Positions 54,848-63,701 of a stretch of DNA of 64,000 nucleotides are shown piece after piece. Position numbers and translations under genes: made by a program. The first letter of the stretch is position 1. Each line of letters starts with the position of its first letter. The notes beneath the pieces are model-generated. The model ran no database searches and was not told the origin of the DNA. It saw only the letters and a list, made by a program, of their open reading frames with translations. The DNA comes from Chloroflexota bacterium (lineage in GTDB: Bacteria; Chloroflexota; UBA11872), in contig JAPOYR010000011.1 of assembly GCA_026706485.1 (NCBI GenBank), positions 496,001-560,000 on the forward strand, written 5' to 3'.

Positions 54848-55996
54848 CTACGTCCGATGGTCCGCAATCGCCGCGAGTTCGCGCTCCGCGATGTCGGCCC
54901 AGTCGAGCGTGCGCACGCGGGCCCGTCCTCGCTCGGCGAGGTTCCGGCATCCGGCGTCGTCCGCCAGGAGCGCCAGGATCTCGTCGGCAAATGCCGACGC
55001 GTCGCCTTTCGGAACGGCGCGGAAGGCATCGCCCCAGACCTCTTTGAGCTCCGGCAGGTCGAAGGCGATCACCGGCATGCCAAGCGCCATCGCTTCACCG
55101 ATCGCAATCGCCCAATTCTCTTTGAACGACGGGTGCAGGAATAGCCGGGCCGTGCGAAGGGTACTGAAGGCCTGGGTGGCTTCGAGAATCAGCCCCAAGA
55201 AGTCGATATTGCCTTCGAGCCCGAGCGCGCGAACTCGCGCCTGGGCGGCCTGCATGTCGATGCCGCCACCAATGATTGCCAGCCTGGCGTTTGGCGACGC
55301 TGCCACGACGAGCTTCCAGGCGTCGATGAGCGTGAAAACCCCCTTCTCGGCCGAGACGCGCATGAACGTCGCCGCGTCGAAACGGCGGGTCTGTGTATTG
55401 CGGTCGATTGCCGCGAGTGTGGAGAGATCCACGCCGCAGGGAACACCAAGTATGCGTCCCCTTGGGAAGCCCAAGCCGACGAGCTGCCGCGTCGTGGCGG
55501 GCGATACGGCGAGCACGCGGTTGGCTCCCAGCGTCGCCACCAAGAGCGACAGCCGCTCGGAAACCAGGAACGCCAGGGATTGGTACCAGTGATGGCCCTC
55601 GCGCTGCCAGAATCTCCATACCGGGATGTTGTGCGCGACAACCGCCCAGCGCACGCGGTGGCGGTACCAGAGCTTGAGTATCAATCCGGGCAGGGTGTCG
55701 TAGAGCTGCTCGTTCGCGCTGACGATCACGTCCGGCTGCAGCCGCAGGAGCGACCGCGGAAGTCGCGCGCACACCGTGACGGCGCGCAGCATGAACGACC
55801 ACCGGCTCTCGCCGCCGTGCCAGGCGACAATGTGCGGCTGCACGATGAGGCCGCGCCTGTGGAAGAGATCGACACTCGCCACGCTTCCCATCAGGTGGAC
55901 CTCATGGCCGGCCCGCGCCCAGTGTTTTGCGATTTCGATGATTCGAACGTCGCCGCCGGCCACGCCGACGGCCACTTGGCCAGCGATGCCGTTCAC
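54848..55996 (-). CDS. Family 4 glycosyltransferase 2 (likely ATT start at 56014)
   Basis: 382 residues from GTG 55996. GT-B fold: GQVAVGVAGGDVRIIEIAKH, DVIVSANEQLYDTLPGL, FMRVSAEKGVFTLIDAW and HPSFKENWAIAIGEAMALGMP. The expected first strand (MRILLIVNG) lies six codons upstream in frame: an ATT codon at 56014-56012 preceded by AAGG with 9-nt spacing reads (M)RILLIVNG. The next in-frame stop, TAG, is 18 nt above it. A rare AUU start is therefore likely. The sugar is unknown. Confidence 0.88.
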   Translation of the reverse strand: MNGIAGQVAVGVAGGDVRIIEIAKHWARAGHEVHLMGSVASVDLFHRRGLIVQPHIVAWHGGESRWSFMLRAVTVCARLPRSLLRLQPDVIVSANEQLYDTLPGLILKLWYRHRVRWAVVAHNIPVWRFWQREGHHWYQSLAFLVSERLSLLVATLGANRVLAVSPATTRQLVGLGFPRGRILGVPCGVDLSTLAAIDRNTQTRRFDAATFMRVSAEKGVFTLIDAWKLVVAASPNARLAIIGGGIDMQAAQARVRALGLEGNIDFLGLILEATQAFSTLRTARLFLHPSFKENWAIAIGEAMALGMPVIAFDLPELKEVWGDAFRAVPKGDASAFADEILALLADDAGCRNLAERGRARVRTLDWADIAERELAAIADHRT

Positions 55997-56014
55997 GATC
56001 AGGAGAATGCGAAT

Positions 56015-56408
56015 GGTCCGGGGCCTTCGCTATCCGTCAAGCTCGTGAAGCTAGCAGAACGGCAGGGCACTTCGTGGCCCCCGACTGGTCTCAGTGGTGG
56101 TCCGCCTACCCTCGGCATCGGTGCTAGACGGGGCAGCGTGGGTACGGCACGATGACGGAAGGATCACCGCCGGCCGGGATGGCATGAGGTTCTCCGGCCA
56201 TGGCCGCGTCTACCCAGGCGATGTGCAATTCACCAAATCCCAGGCTTCGAGCGCCGTCCGATGTTTCGGGCATATCCGGCCCGAGGGCCGGGTCGGCGCC
56301 TCGGCCGTGCCGGTGAACGAACGCTGACGGCTTGCCTCGGCACGGTGCCAAGACACACGACGTCGCCGTCGCGGCACGTGCAGTCGGCCTGGATCTGAAG
56401 CGCAGCGG
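56015..56408. other. Non-coding gap before the carbamoyltransferase gene
   Basis: No supported gene. A plus-strand frame (about 56094-56327) has no ribosome site and an unusual composition. No clear promoter or hairpin is seen. It separates the divergent GT4 and carbamoyltransferase genes and should contain their control regions. Confidence 0.5.
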
Positions 56409-58208
56409 ATGACCGACAAGCCAATCGTCACGCTTGGCATTCACGACGGGATGGTGGCCGCGGCCGCCCTTGTCGTCGACGGCGAACTCCGTGCGGCCTG
56501 CGCGGAAGAGCGCCTGACGCGGAAGAAGAACCAAGCCGGCATTCCGCTGCATGCCGTCGAAGTCGTGCTGGCGACGGAGGGCCACACGATCGATGACGTC
56601 GACCTGATCGCGATCAGCACCCAGGACGGGATCATGCCGACCGTCGACGACGTGCCGGCGTCTCAGACGACACGGCGGTTCTATGACGTCTACGGCGCTG
56701 CGTGGACCCTGTTGGCGTCGATTGAGCGGCACTGGCCAGCAAGCCGAGCCCTCACCCTGCCGTCCGATGCGGCTCGTCGGCTCGGCCGGGCGGTCCTCCA
56801 GCGCGCACGATCCGCCGCCGTTGTCGCTGCAACCGGCGCCGATGCCGAGCGGATGGTGTTCTACGACCACCACACGGCGCATGCCATGGCGTTGGCTCCG
56901 CTGATCGGTCCCGAGCCGACGCTAGCGTTCACGCTGGATGGCGAGGGCGACGGCTTGAGCGGAGCGGTCGCGTGGTACCGCAACGGCCAGCCGCCGGAGC
57001 GCCTCGGCGCGGTGTCCCGCAATGCGTCACTCGGCCACGTGTACGCCGGAGTGACGGGCAACCTGCGGATGACACCGCACCAGGACGAGTTCAAAGTCAT
57101 GGGCATGGCGCCCTACGCGCACGCCGGGGCGCGCGACGCGTGCTACCAGCGTCTGCGATCCCTGCTGTGGGTGGCGAGGGACCGGGCCGGCACGCCGACC
57201 ATGGCGGCCTCGCGTGGCACGCGTCTGGTGCATCGCTTCATCGGCGATTACCTGCGGGATTTCAGATTCGACGCGCAGTGCGGGGCGGTGCAACGCCTCT
57301 GCGAGGAGACCATTCTGGAATGGATGTCGGCCTGGGTGCAGCATCTGGGTCTCGACCGCGACGGCGTGGACATCGGGCTGGGCGGCGGAGTTTTCATGAA
57401 CGTCAAGGCCAACATGCGGATCGCTCAACAAGCCTGGGCCAACTCGGTCACGCCGATTCCCAGCTGTGGCGACGAGTCCTGCGCGGTCGGTGCGGCTTTC
57501 CTCGGGTACATGGACGCCTGTGCCGCGGCCGGGCGTCAACCGCAATTTCGGCAGGCCAACCACCTCTACCTTGGGCCGGGCTGGAGCGACGCCGACATCA
57601 GGCAGACCGTCGATCGCGCAGCCGGCGAGCACGGACTGCGCGTGGAGCGTCCCGGGGACATTGCCGACCGCACCGCGGCCTTGCTGGCCGACGGCCATGT
57701 GGTCGCGCGCCTTCGCGGGCGCATGGAGTGGGGCGCCCGCGCCCTTGGGAACCGGTCCATCCTCGCCGATCCCTCGCGGCACGACAGCGTGCGTGAGATT
57801 AACAAGCGCATCAAGAGCCGCGACTTTTGGATGCCCTTCGCCGCCACGATTCTCGACGAGGCGGCGTCCACCTATCTGCAGACGCCGCCCGCCCCGACCT
57901 CGCCCCACATGATGCTCGCGTTCGACACCGTGCCCGAACGCTGGCACGAGATCGCCGCCGGGACGCACCCCTACGACCGCAGCTGCCGGGCCCAGATTCT
58001 CGAGCGTCGCGCGAATCCGGAGTACTACCGCCTGATCGAGCGCTTTCGCGATCGCACCGGGATCGGCGCCGTGCTCAACACCAGCCTCAACTTGCATGGC
58101 GAGCCGATGGTGAACTCACCGGATGACGCGCTGCGAACGCTGCTCGAGAGCGACCTGGCCTTCCTAACGCTCGAGGACTTCCTTATCAGCAAGCCGATCG
58201 TCGCCTAG
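56409..58208 (+). CDS. Carbamoyltransferase, NodU/CmcH/TobZ type
   Basis: 599 residues, full length. N-terminal Kae1-like domain: GIHDGMVAAAALVVDGEL, AEERLTRKKNQAG, and DHHTAHAMA (metal-binding His pair); FTLDGEGDG; GLGGGVFMNVKAN. C-terminal domain: GRMEWGARALGNRSILADPS and GIGAVLNTSLNLHGEPMV. Transfers carbamoyl from carbamoyl phosphate (through carbamoyl-AMP) to a hydroxyl of a sugar or natural product. Lies in the glycan region, so decoration of a surface sugar is plausible. Confidence 0.93.
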   Translation: MTDKPIVTLGIHDGMVAAAALVVDGELRAACAEERLTRKKNQAGIPLHAVEVVLATEGHTIDDVDLIAISTQDGIMPTVDDVPASQTTRRFYDVYGAAWTLLASIERHWPASRALTLPSDAARRLGRAVLQRARSAAVVAATGADAERMVFYDHHTAHAMALAPLIGPEPTLAFTLDGEGDGLSGAVAWYRNGQPPERLGAVSRNASLGHVYAGVTGNLRMTPHQDEFKVMGMAPYAHAGARDACYQRLRSLLWVARDRAGTPTMAASRGTRLVHRFIGDYLRDFRFDAQCGAVQRLCEETILEWMSAWVQHLGLDRDGVDIGLGGGVFMNVKANMRIAQQAWANSVTPIPSCGDESCAVGAAFLGYMDACAAAGRQPQFRQANHLYLGPGWSDADIRQTVDRAAGEHGLRVERPGDIADRTAALLADGHVVARLRGRMEWGARALGNRSILADPSRHDSVREINKRIKSRDFWMPFAATILDEAASTYLQTPPAPTSPHMMLAFDTVPERWHEIAAGTHPYDRSCRAQILERRANPEYYRLIERFRDRTGIGAVLNTSLNLHGEPMVNSPDDALRTLLESDLAFLTLEDFLISKPIVA

Positions 58209-58213
58209 GTGTA

Positions 58214-58990
58214 GTGACTTCACACCCGCCAGCCTTGCGTTTGCTCACGCCGTGGCCCGCCGACCCGCTGGGTAGCCAGGTGCCTGATCTGCTCCTTCTG
58301 CCTCTATCGGTCGAGCCGTCGATGCTTCCGCCCGAGGGGCGGAACCCCATCCGGTGGAACGCCGATGTCGCCGTCTATGCGCCGCAAGGAGCCGTCGGTC
58401 CGGTCATGTCGACGCCGCCTTCCGAGCCGCCGCTCATGCCTCCAGTCGGCATTCGAGTGTCCGAGGTGCGTGGCGTGGATGGCCAGCTCGCGTTCACCGT
58501 GACGCTCACCGACCACGCCCCGGACCAGTGGAGCAGGCACGATTGGCAACTCGTCGCCGGGGAGGCATCGCCCTGGGCAATTCCCACCGAGCTTGAGCCG
58601 GATGGCCGCACACCCGTGGTCGTGCAGTGGTTTGCCGGCCAGACGGAGCCGGGCCGGGGGACGACCACCCGCCATTATCTGTTCGATGCCCGGACCTCAG
58701 GCTTGGCGCCTCGCGAAGACGGTCAGGAAACCACCATAGCGACCTCGGGCGACGGCGTCGGCGCCGGGATCTGGATGCTCACCCTGCGACTGCTTCGCAC
58801 CGAAGACCAGGGCACCTACGTGGCGCAAGAGGAAGTCGCGGTCATCCCAATGCTGCAATTCGAGATAACGGACACCGGTGACGTGACCGGATTCGTCTAC
58901 GACAACGCGCGCGAGGCCGAGGTGGAGCTCTCAGCGGCGCCAGGAAGCGAAGCCTCGAGCATTCGATCTTGGTCGCCGGCCGGCGCCTAG
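58214..58990 (+). CDS. Hypothetical protein, Pro/Thr-rich with beta-rich domain
   Basis: 258 residues. GTG start 5 bases after the carbamoyltransferase stop; weak ribosome site. No signal peptide. No family recognised; the middle (GQLAFTVTLTDHAPDQWSRH, PVVVQWFAGQTEPGRGTTTR) looks like a beta-domain. The last 60 bp overlap the convergent gene 58931-60064. Codon pattern resembles a real gene, but the start may differ. Confidence 0.55.
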   Translation: MTSHPPALRLLTPWPADPLGSQVPDLLLLPLSVEPSMLPPEGRNPIRWNADVAVYAPQGAVGPVMSTPPSEPPLMPPVGIRVSEVRGVDGQLAFTVTLTDHAPDQWSRHDWQLVAGEASPWAIPTELEPDGRTPVVVQWFAGQTEPGRGTTTRHYLFDARTSGLAPREDGQETTIATSGDGVGAGIWMLTLRLLRTEDQGTYVAQEEVAVIPMLQFEITDTGDVTGFVYDNAREAEVELSAAPGSEASSIRSWSPAGA

Positions 58991-60064
58991 CGGCCGAGCC
59001 ATCGCCGCACCGAGCAGCGCCCACGCCCCGGTCAGGAACGCCAAGGCCGTGGCCACGTCTTCGGCCTCCTGCATCCAGGCCGCGGCAGCCGCGCCCCCGA
59101 GAGGGATGGGCGCGAGATACCAGTGGCGAATGGCCGCGATGATTGCGAGCCTCAGCCCGCGCACGACGCTGCCGGCGCTGTCGAACGCCGCCCGGGGCAC
59201 CCTTGCGACGATGGCGACTAGCCCGGCGATCAGCACGATCGGAAACGCCAGCATCGCGGCGATGCCTGTCGGCGTCAGGCCCTGCAGAACCCCGATGTGG
59301 GCTCCTGCATTGAGCGGCACGCTGAGGTGAGCCGCCGCCACGAAGAGCCAGGTGGCGAGAGCCACAGCCCCGACGAGCGTCACGACCAGCGCCATCGGGC
59401 GCCCGTACACGCGCGTCACCAGCACAGCGGCTGCCGCGCCAACGAGCCCCGCGAGGACCGCGACCCCGGCGGCGACGGCAATGGTCCATCGTTGGAAGGC
59501 TGCCGCCACGGCCTCCAGGTGGAACGCGGGCGGCAAGCGTTGAAACATCCGGTGGCCCAGCGCCAGGAAGCCCCGCAGCGGCTGTTCCATGATGGTGAGT
59601 TGTGACTCGGCAAGGGGATCGCCAATGTCGACCCCGCGCAGCACGACGCCGCCCCCGGGCGCTTCGAGCACGCGCACGGCCAATGTGTAGCCGTCGCTTT
59701 CGGTCGGCACGGGGAAGGTGGCCACGTATTCCGCCATGCCCGGGGCGGTGAGGCGCAGCCGGTCGGCCCACTCCACGGAGTCGCCGCGCTCAAGCCGCAC
59801 TTCAAGCGTTGGCGGCGCCACGACCGAAGCGGTCGGCCGCGCCTGGAATCCCACGAACAGCTCCGGCCCGCGCTCGGGGCTGAGCGCCTGCCGCATGCTC
59901 CACCCCGGGAGCAGCGGTCCAATCTCGAACGGCTCGCCTTCCACGCCACCGATGACCAAGGGTCCGGCGGGCCAGCCAAGCGCGGCGGCCGCGCTGAGGG
60001 CCACGGCGACGATCCAAACTGCCGGGACGACGGGTCGCCGGAGTCTCACCGTCACCGCCGCCAC
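58931..60064 (-). CDS. Membrane beta-sandwich protein 3 (GT-C companion)
   Basis: 377 residues. N-terminal span, beta-sandwich (RPTASVVAPPTLEVRLERGD, DGYTLAVRVLEAPGGGVVLR), then four or five spans, more than in the other two companions. GTG start at 60064 overlaps the end of the large membrane gene 60052, so the two are coupled, as in the 51.6-kb operon. Likely the third copy of the same partner family. It overlaps the 3' end of the convergent gene 58214 by 60 bp. Confidence 0.8.
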   Translation of the reverse strand: MAAVTVRLRRPVVPAVWIVAVALSAAAALGWPAGPLVIGGVEGEPFEIGPLLPGWSMRQALSPERGPELFVGFQARPTASVVAPPTLEVRLERGDSVEWADRLRLTAPGMAEYVATFPVPTESDGYTLAVRVLEAPGGGVVLRGVDIGDPLAESQLTIMEQPLRGFLALGHRMFQRLPPAFHLEAVAAAFQRWTIAVAAGVAVLAGLVGAAAAVLVTRVYGRPMALVVTLVGAVALATWLFVAAAHLSVPLNAGAHIGVLQGLTPTGIAAMLAFPIVLIAGLVAIVARVPRAAFDSAGSVVRGLRLAIIAAIRHWYLAPIPLGGAAAAAWMQEAEDVATALAFLTGAWALLGAAMARPLGAGRRPRSNARGFASWRR

Positions 60065-63000
60065 CTACGCGGGATTGGCGCCCAGCCGATGATCGGCATG
60101 CCGACGAGAAATCCAAGATTCACCATCAAAATCCAGAAATAGCCGAAGTTCGGTGTGAACGTCGCCGTCACCACGTCCCCGGGCGCCAGGTTCACGAACC
60201 AGCCATTGAAATGCCCGTCGACGACGACGTGATGCTCAGGGCCGACCTCATCGTCGTTGACGTGGAGCACCCAGCGCGGATCGAACCGCTCGTCGAGCCT
60301 GACGAGTTGTTCACGCGGCTCGCCCTGGTATTCGGCGGATGCCCATCCCGCTCCTTCGCCCGTTAGGGCAAGCCCGCCCCCGGCGGGAGACCGCGGCTGC
60401 GACGCATGCTCGAGGACGATGGACAGGCCGTGCGGGAGAGGGGAGACCGCAATGTCGAGGAGCTCGAACTCCAGACCCGACAGGCCTTCGCGCAGGTGGT
60501 GCACGTCAAGCGTGGCGACGGGCGACCCGGCATCCAGCGGCACCTCAACTCGCACGAACCTGTCATGCCGATTGGCCAGCTCGCGGTGCATCGCATACGT
60601 CACATAGGGGTATGCCTGGGCGCCGATCACATTGACGCCGTCGACGCCGGTGGTGACCCGACCACTGATGGCAACGGTTCGTCCGTCGGACGGCACCGTA
60701 ACTTCAACGCGCACGGCCCCGGCGCATACCGCGGTGTCGCAGGGCTGATACTCCGTGGCCTCCGGGAGTCGGTGGCTCACGCGGACGACCGGCTCTGGCG
60801 GCGGCGGCGCCCGCAGCGTGAGACGGTGTGGTCCAGCCTCGAGGTCCACGATCCCTTCCAGGATGTCGTAGCCCATCTCGGTGCCGATGTGTGTCAACGG
60901 CACCGGCGACCCGTCAATGCTGACCGTGGGCTGCAGGCCGGGCACGGCGGCGAGCCGCACCGTGTACGCGCCCGACCGTGCCAGCCGGAACGTGCGGTCG
61001 CCGTCGGTGGTGCCAAGGTCTGGCAGCACCGCATAGATGGGAAGCCGGCCGAACGCTCGCTCCGCCTCGCGTTCGGCTGCCTGAATCTCCGACGACGAGA
61101 GCAATCCCAACTTCGAAACGGCGTTGAGTCCGGGTCCGTCGGTTCGCACCAGGACCTCATGCGAGCCCGCGCGGGTGGTCGGCGCCTGGAGCCGCGTCCA
61201 CCGATAGCCGTAGCCGTCCGCTTCGCGGGTGGAGATGCGCGCGACGGATCGCCCGTCCACGATGATCTCGAGCGCGCCGCCCTCCGGGCTTACGAAGTGG
61301 CGAATCCAGAGCTCGCTGGTCGCGCCGGTGGTGTCGACCGTCGTATTAAAGGCCACGCCATCGGCTCGGGTCAGAAGCCCACGCGTCATGTCCGCAATCT
61401 CAGGATCGGCGTACCACCAAGCGTTCTTGTACGGGGCCACCCATTCCCGCGTGGCGTCGGGGACCTCCGGCCAGAAGGCATCGGCCGGGCTCCGCAACGC
61501 TCCCTGGGGCAGATAGTTGGCCGTCAGGTCGAGTGGGTCCGCGCCCAACCAGATCTCGGTGGCGGCTCGGACGGCGCCGCCGGGGGCGCCGTCGATCCCG
61601 CGCACGCCCAGTTCGCCACTGGCGATGGAAATCGCTCCCGCGTCGTCGAACATGTGCCAGGCGGTGACGAGCGGTCGGAGGGAGGGGGAGCCAACGATGA
61701 TGCGCCCAGGTACTCCCAGCCGCGATGCGGGCGGCGTGGCTACCTCGTAGACCTCGACTTCGCCCACGGACAGATCGTCCAGGCGGTCGAGACCCGGCTG
61801 AGCCGCCAGCGCGAGCCGTGGCCGCGGCCGTCGCTCTTGCCACTCCAGCCATGGTTCGCCGGTGGGCACGATGAAGCCGGCATGCGTGCTCTCCCAATGC
61901 GGATCGAGCATGACGTTGCGAAAGCGCCCGTAGGCCAAGAGTCGGTCGACGGGATACCGGTTGGGCCCATAGAGCCCCTGATTGAGGGTGGCGGTCCAGG
62001 GGCCGTTGAGGGTGGAGGCCGCCGAGCCCCAGATGGATCGCTTGGGCGGCTGGTGGACGGTGGGGGGATTTCCCTGGGTTGAGAACCGGCCGGTGCGGCT
62101 TTGATAGCTGCTCGGCCAGAACATCGGCAGATGCACCATGCGGTCGTTGTGCGGCATCGCGCGCAGGTTGTCGATCACGGCGACGGTGTCGTCGTCAATC
62201 GTGTAGGGCGGCAGATGCCCCGCAAGGTTGCCGATCCAGAAGGGGAGGGTGCTTACGGCCACGACTACACCCACGAGCACGCCGCCCACGGCGCGCCACG
62301 CACTCGGCGGGCGGGCCACGAGGTGGGCGACGCTTTGCCCCACCAGAAAGGCCAGCAGCAGGCCCGCCCCGACGGTGAGATAGCGGATATTCCTGAAGAT
62401 CGCACCCACGACCGTGCCGTCGATCACATCTTGGATGACGGAGAATGGCTCGTTGAATCCCTTTCCGATCAGCACCAGGGCAAGAAACCCGAGCACAGCC
62501 AGCAGGGCACGCTGCCGGGCTTGCCCGTGCAGCAGGACCGGCGCCACCAGTGCGAGGCCGGTCATCAGTCCGCGGGCAACGAGCCGGATGCCGCTGCCGG
62601 CCGCAAGTGGACCTTCCGGATTCTGCGAGTAGTTATAGGGCGTGCCGGTTAGGGTCAGCGCCTCGGCCAAGGTCGGCGCCGCGCCCTTGATCCATTGAGC
62701 CGCGGCCTCCAGACTCCAAGCCGACATGACCTCGTTTGCCGAGGGCACGACGATGAGCTGCCAGGTAATAAAGGCGATGGCCGGGTGCAGCAGGATGACG
62801 CTGAGCCCCATGGCGGCGACCAGCCCGAGTCGCCGCAGCCGGAGGCCTCGCGTGCCCGGAGCGGTAAAGGCCCGAAAGAGCGCATAGATGCCAATCACGG
62901 CGGTGGTGATGAACGTCATGTGTATTGAGCTGGCCGCCAACCCGATCCACAGGCTGCCGCGCACGAATCCACGAACTCCCGGGGCGCGGTCGAAGGTCTC

Positions 63001-63576
63001 ATGCGCGACCTGCAGCGCCTTGGGCAACAGCGCCACGCTGATGAGCATGGCGGCATAGCCGGTGACGAACGCATCGAGGAAGAATGGCGTGGTCATGTAG
63101 ACGACCGCCGCCGTGAATGCGGCGGGCCTGCCAAACCCGAAGCATTTGCCGGCCTGGTACATGAAGACGCCGGCCAAGGCGAGAAAGATGATGGAGGCGC
63201 GCGAGGTCAACCAGCCATCCACGCCGGGAATGAGCGCCAAGGCTCCCAGGGTGAGCTGGAAATACTGGCTCATCGCCCGCTCTTCCTCGGACTGCCCGAA
63301 ATAGTTCGTCTGCCAGGCCGAAAGCCGGTCAACAGCGAAGTCGGTGTTCTGCCAGGCGGCGAACGGGGTGGTCCAGTCGTCGCGCAGCCCCAGGTAGCCG
63401 GCATCGAAGATCAGGCCCCGGTGCCAGATCACCACCAGCACGAGAATGGCCAGATAGGCCGACGCGTCCGGGTGGCGCGCGAACAGCTCCCTGGCCCACG
63501 TGACGACACGGTGGAGCGCTTCCATCGCGGTCGAACGCCCGTGGCGCGCCACGGCCGGCGATGCCTGTTGGCTCAT
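60052..63576 (-). CDS. Large GT-C/YfhO-like membrane protein 3
   Basis: 1174 residues, the largest gene here. Spans from AYLAILVLVVIW onward (about 12), then a soluble extracytoplasmic part of about 650 residues with beta-sandwich stretches (for example HRLTLRAPPPPEP, VRVEVTVPSDGRTVAISG), and a C-terminal span. First-loop motif YLGLRDDWTTPFAAW corresponds to the RDLYPS and GDLGYPF of the other two. Internal ATG (MEALHRVVTW) is an alternative start. Likely a cell-surface sugar or glycan transferase; reaction not known. Confidence 0.85.
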   Translation of the reverse strand: MSQQASPAVARHGRSTAMEALHRVVTWARELFARHPDASAYLAILVLVVIWHRGLIFDAGYLGLRDDWTTPFAAWQNTDFAVDRLSAWQTNYFGQSEEERAMSQYFQLTLGALALIPGVDGWLTSRASIIFLALAGVFMYQAGKCFGFGRPAAFTAAVVYMTTPFFLDAFVTGYAAMLISVALLPKALQVAHETFDRAPGVRGFVRGSLWIGLAASSIHMTFITTAVIGIYALFRAFTAPGTRGLRLRRLGLVAAMGLSVILLHPAIAFITWQLIVVPSANEVMSAWSLEAAAQWIKGAAPTLAEALTLTGTPYNYSQNPEGPLAAGSGIRLVARGLMTGLALVAPVLLHGQARQRALLAVLGFLALVLIGKGFNEPFSVIQDVIDGTVVGAIFRNIRYLTVGAGLLLAFLVGQSVAHLVARPPSAWRAVGGVLVGVVVAVSTLPFWIGNLAGHLPPYTIDDDTVAVIDNLRAMPHNDRMVHLPMFWPSSYQSRTGRFSTQGNPPTVHQPPKRSIWGSAASTLNGPWTATLNQGLYGPNRYPVDRLLAYGRFRNVMLDPHWESTHAGFIVPTGEPWLEWQERRPRPRLALAAQPGLDRLDDLSVGEVEVYEVATPPASRLGVPGRIIVGSPSLRPLVTAWHMFDDAGAISIASGELGVRGIDGAPGGAVRAATEIWLGADPLDLTANYLPQGALRSPADAFWPEVPDATREWVAPYKNAWWYADPEIADMTRGLLTRADGVAFNTTVDTTGATSELWIRHFVSPEGGALEIIVDGRSVARISTREADGYGYRWTRLQAPTTRAGSHEVLVRTDGPGLNAVSKLGLLSSSEIQAAEREAERAFGRLPIYAVLPDLGTTDGDRTFRLARSGAYTVRLAAVPGLQPTVSIDGSPVPLTHIGTEMGYDILEGIVDLEAGPHRLTLRAPPPPEPVVRVSHRLPEATEYQPCDTAVCAGAVRVEVTVPSDGRTVAISGRVTTGVDGVNVIGAQAYPYVTYAMHRELANRHDRFVRVEVPLDAGSPVATLDVHHLREGLSGLEFELLDIAVSPLPHGLSIVLEHASQPRSPAGGGLALTGEGAGWASAEYQGEPREQLVRLDERFDPRWVLHVNDDEVGPEHHVVVDGHFNGWFVNLAPGDVVTATFTPNFGYFWILMVNLGFLVGMPIIGWAPIPRRWRR

Positions 63577-63701
63577 GTGGAAGGCGCGCTCACTTCACGG
63601 CCGTCACGTGGCCAGCCGCGGGGCGGCGTCAGCCACTCGCCGGCGGCCGCGGCGCACCACCAGGCCAGACGCGCGGGCCCGGTTTGCACGCTTGCCGACT
63701 C

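Noticed and set aside
56094-56327. Short plus-strand frame before the carbamoyltransferase gene
   Set aside because: No ribosome site, no recognised domain, and codon use unlike neighbouring genes.
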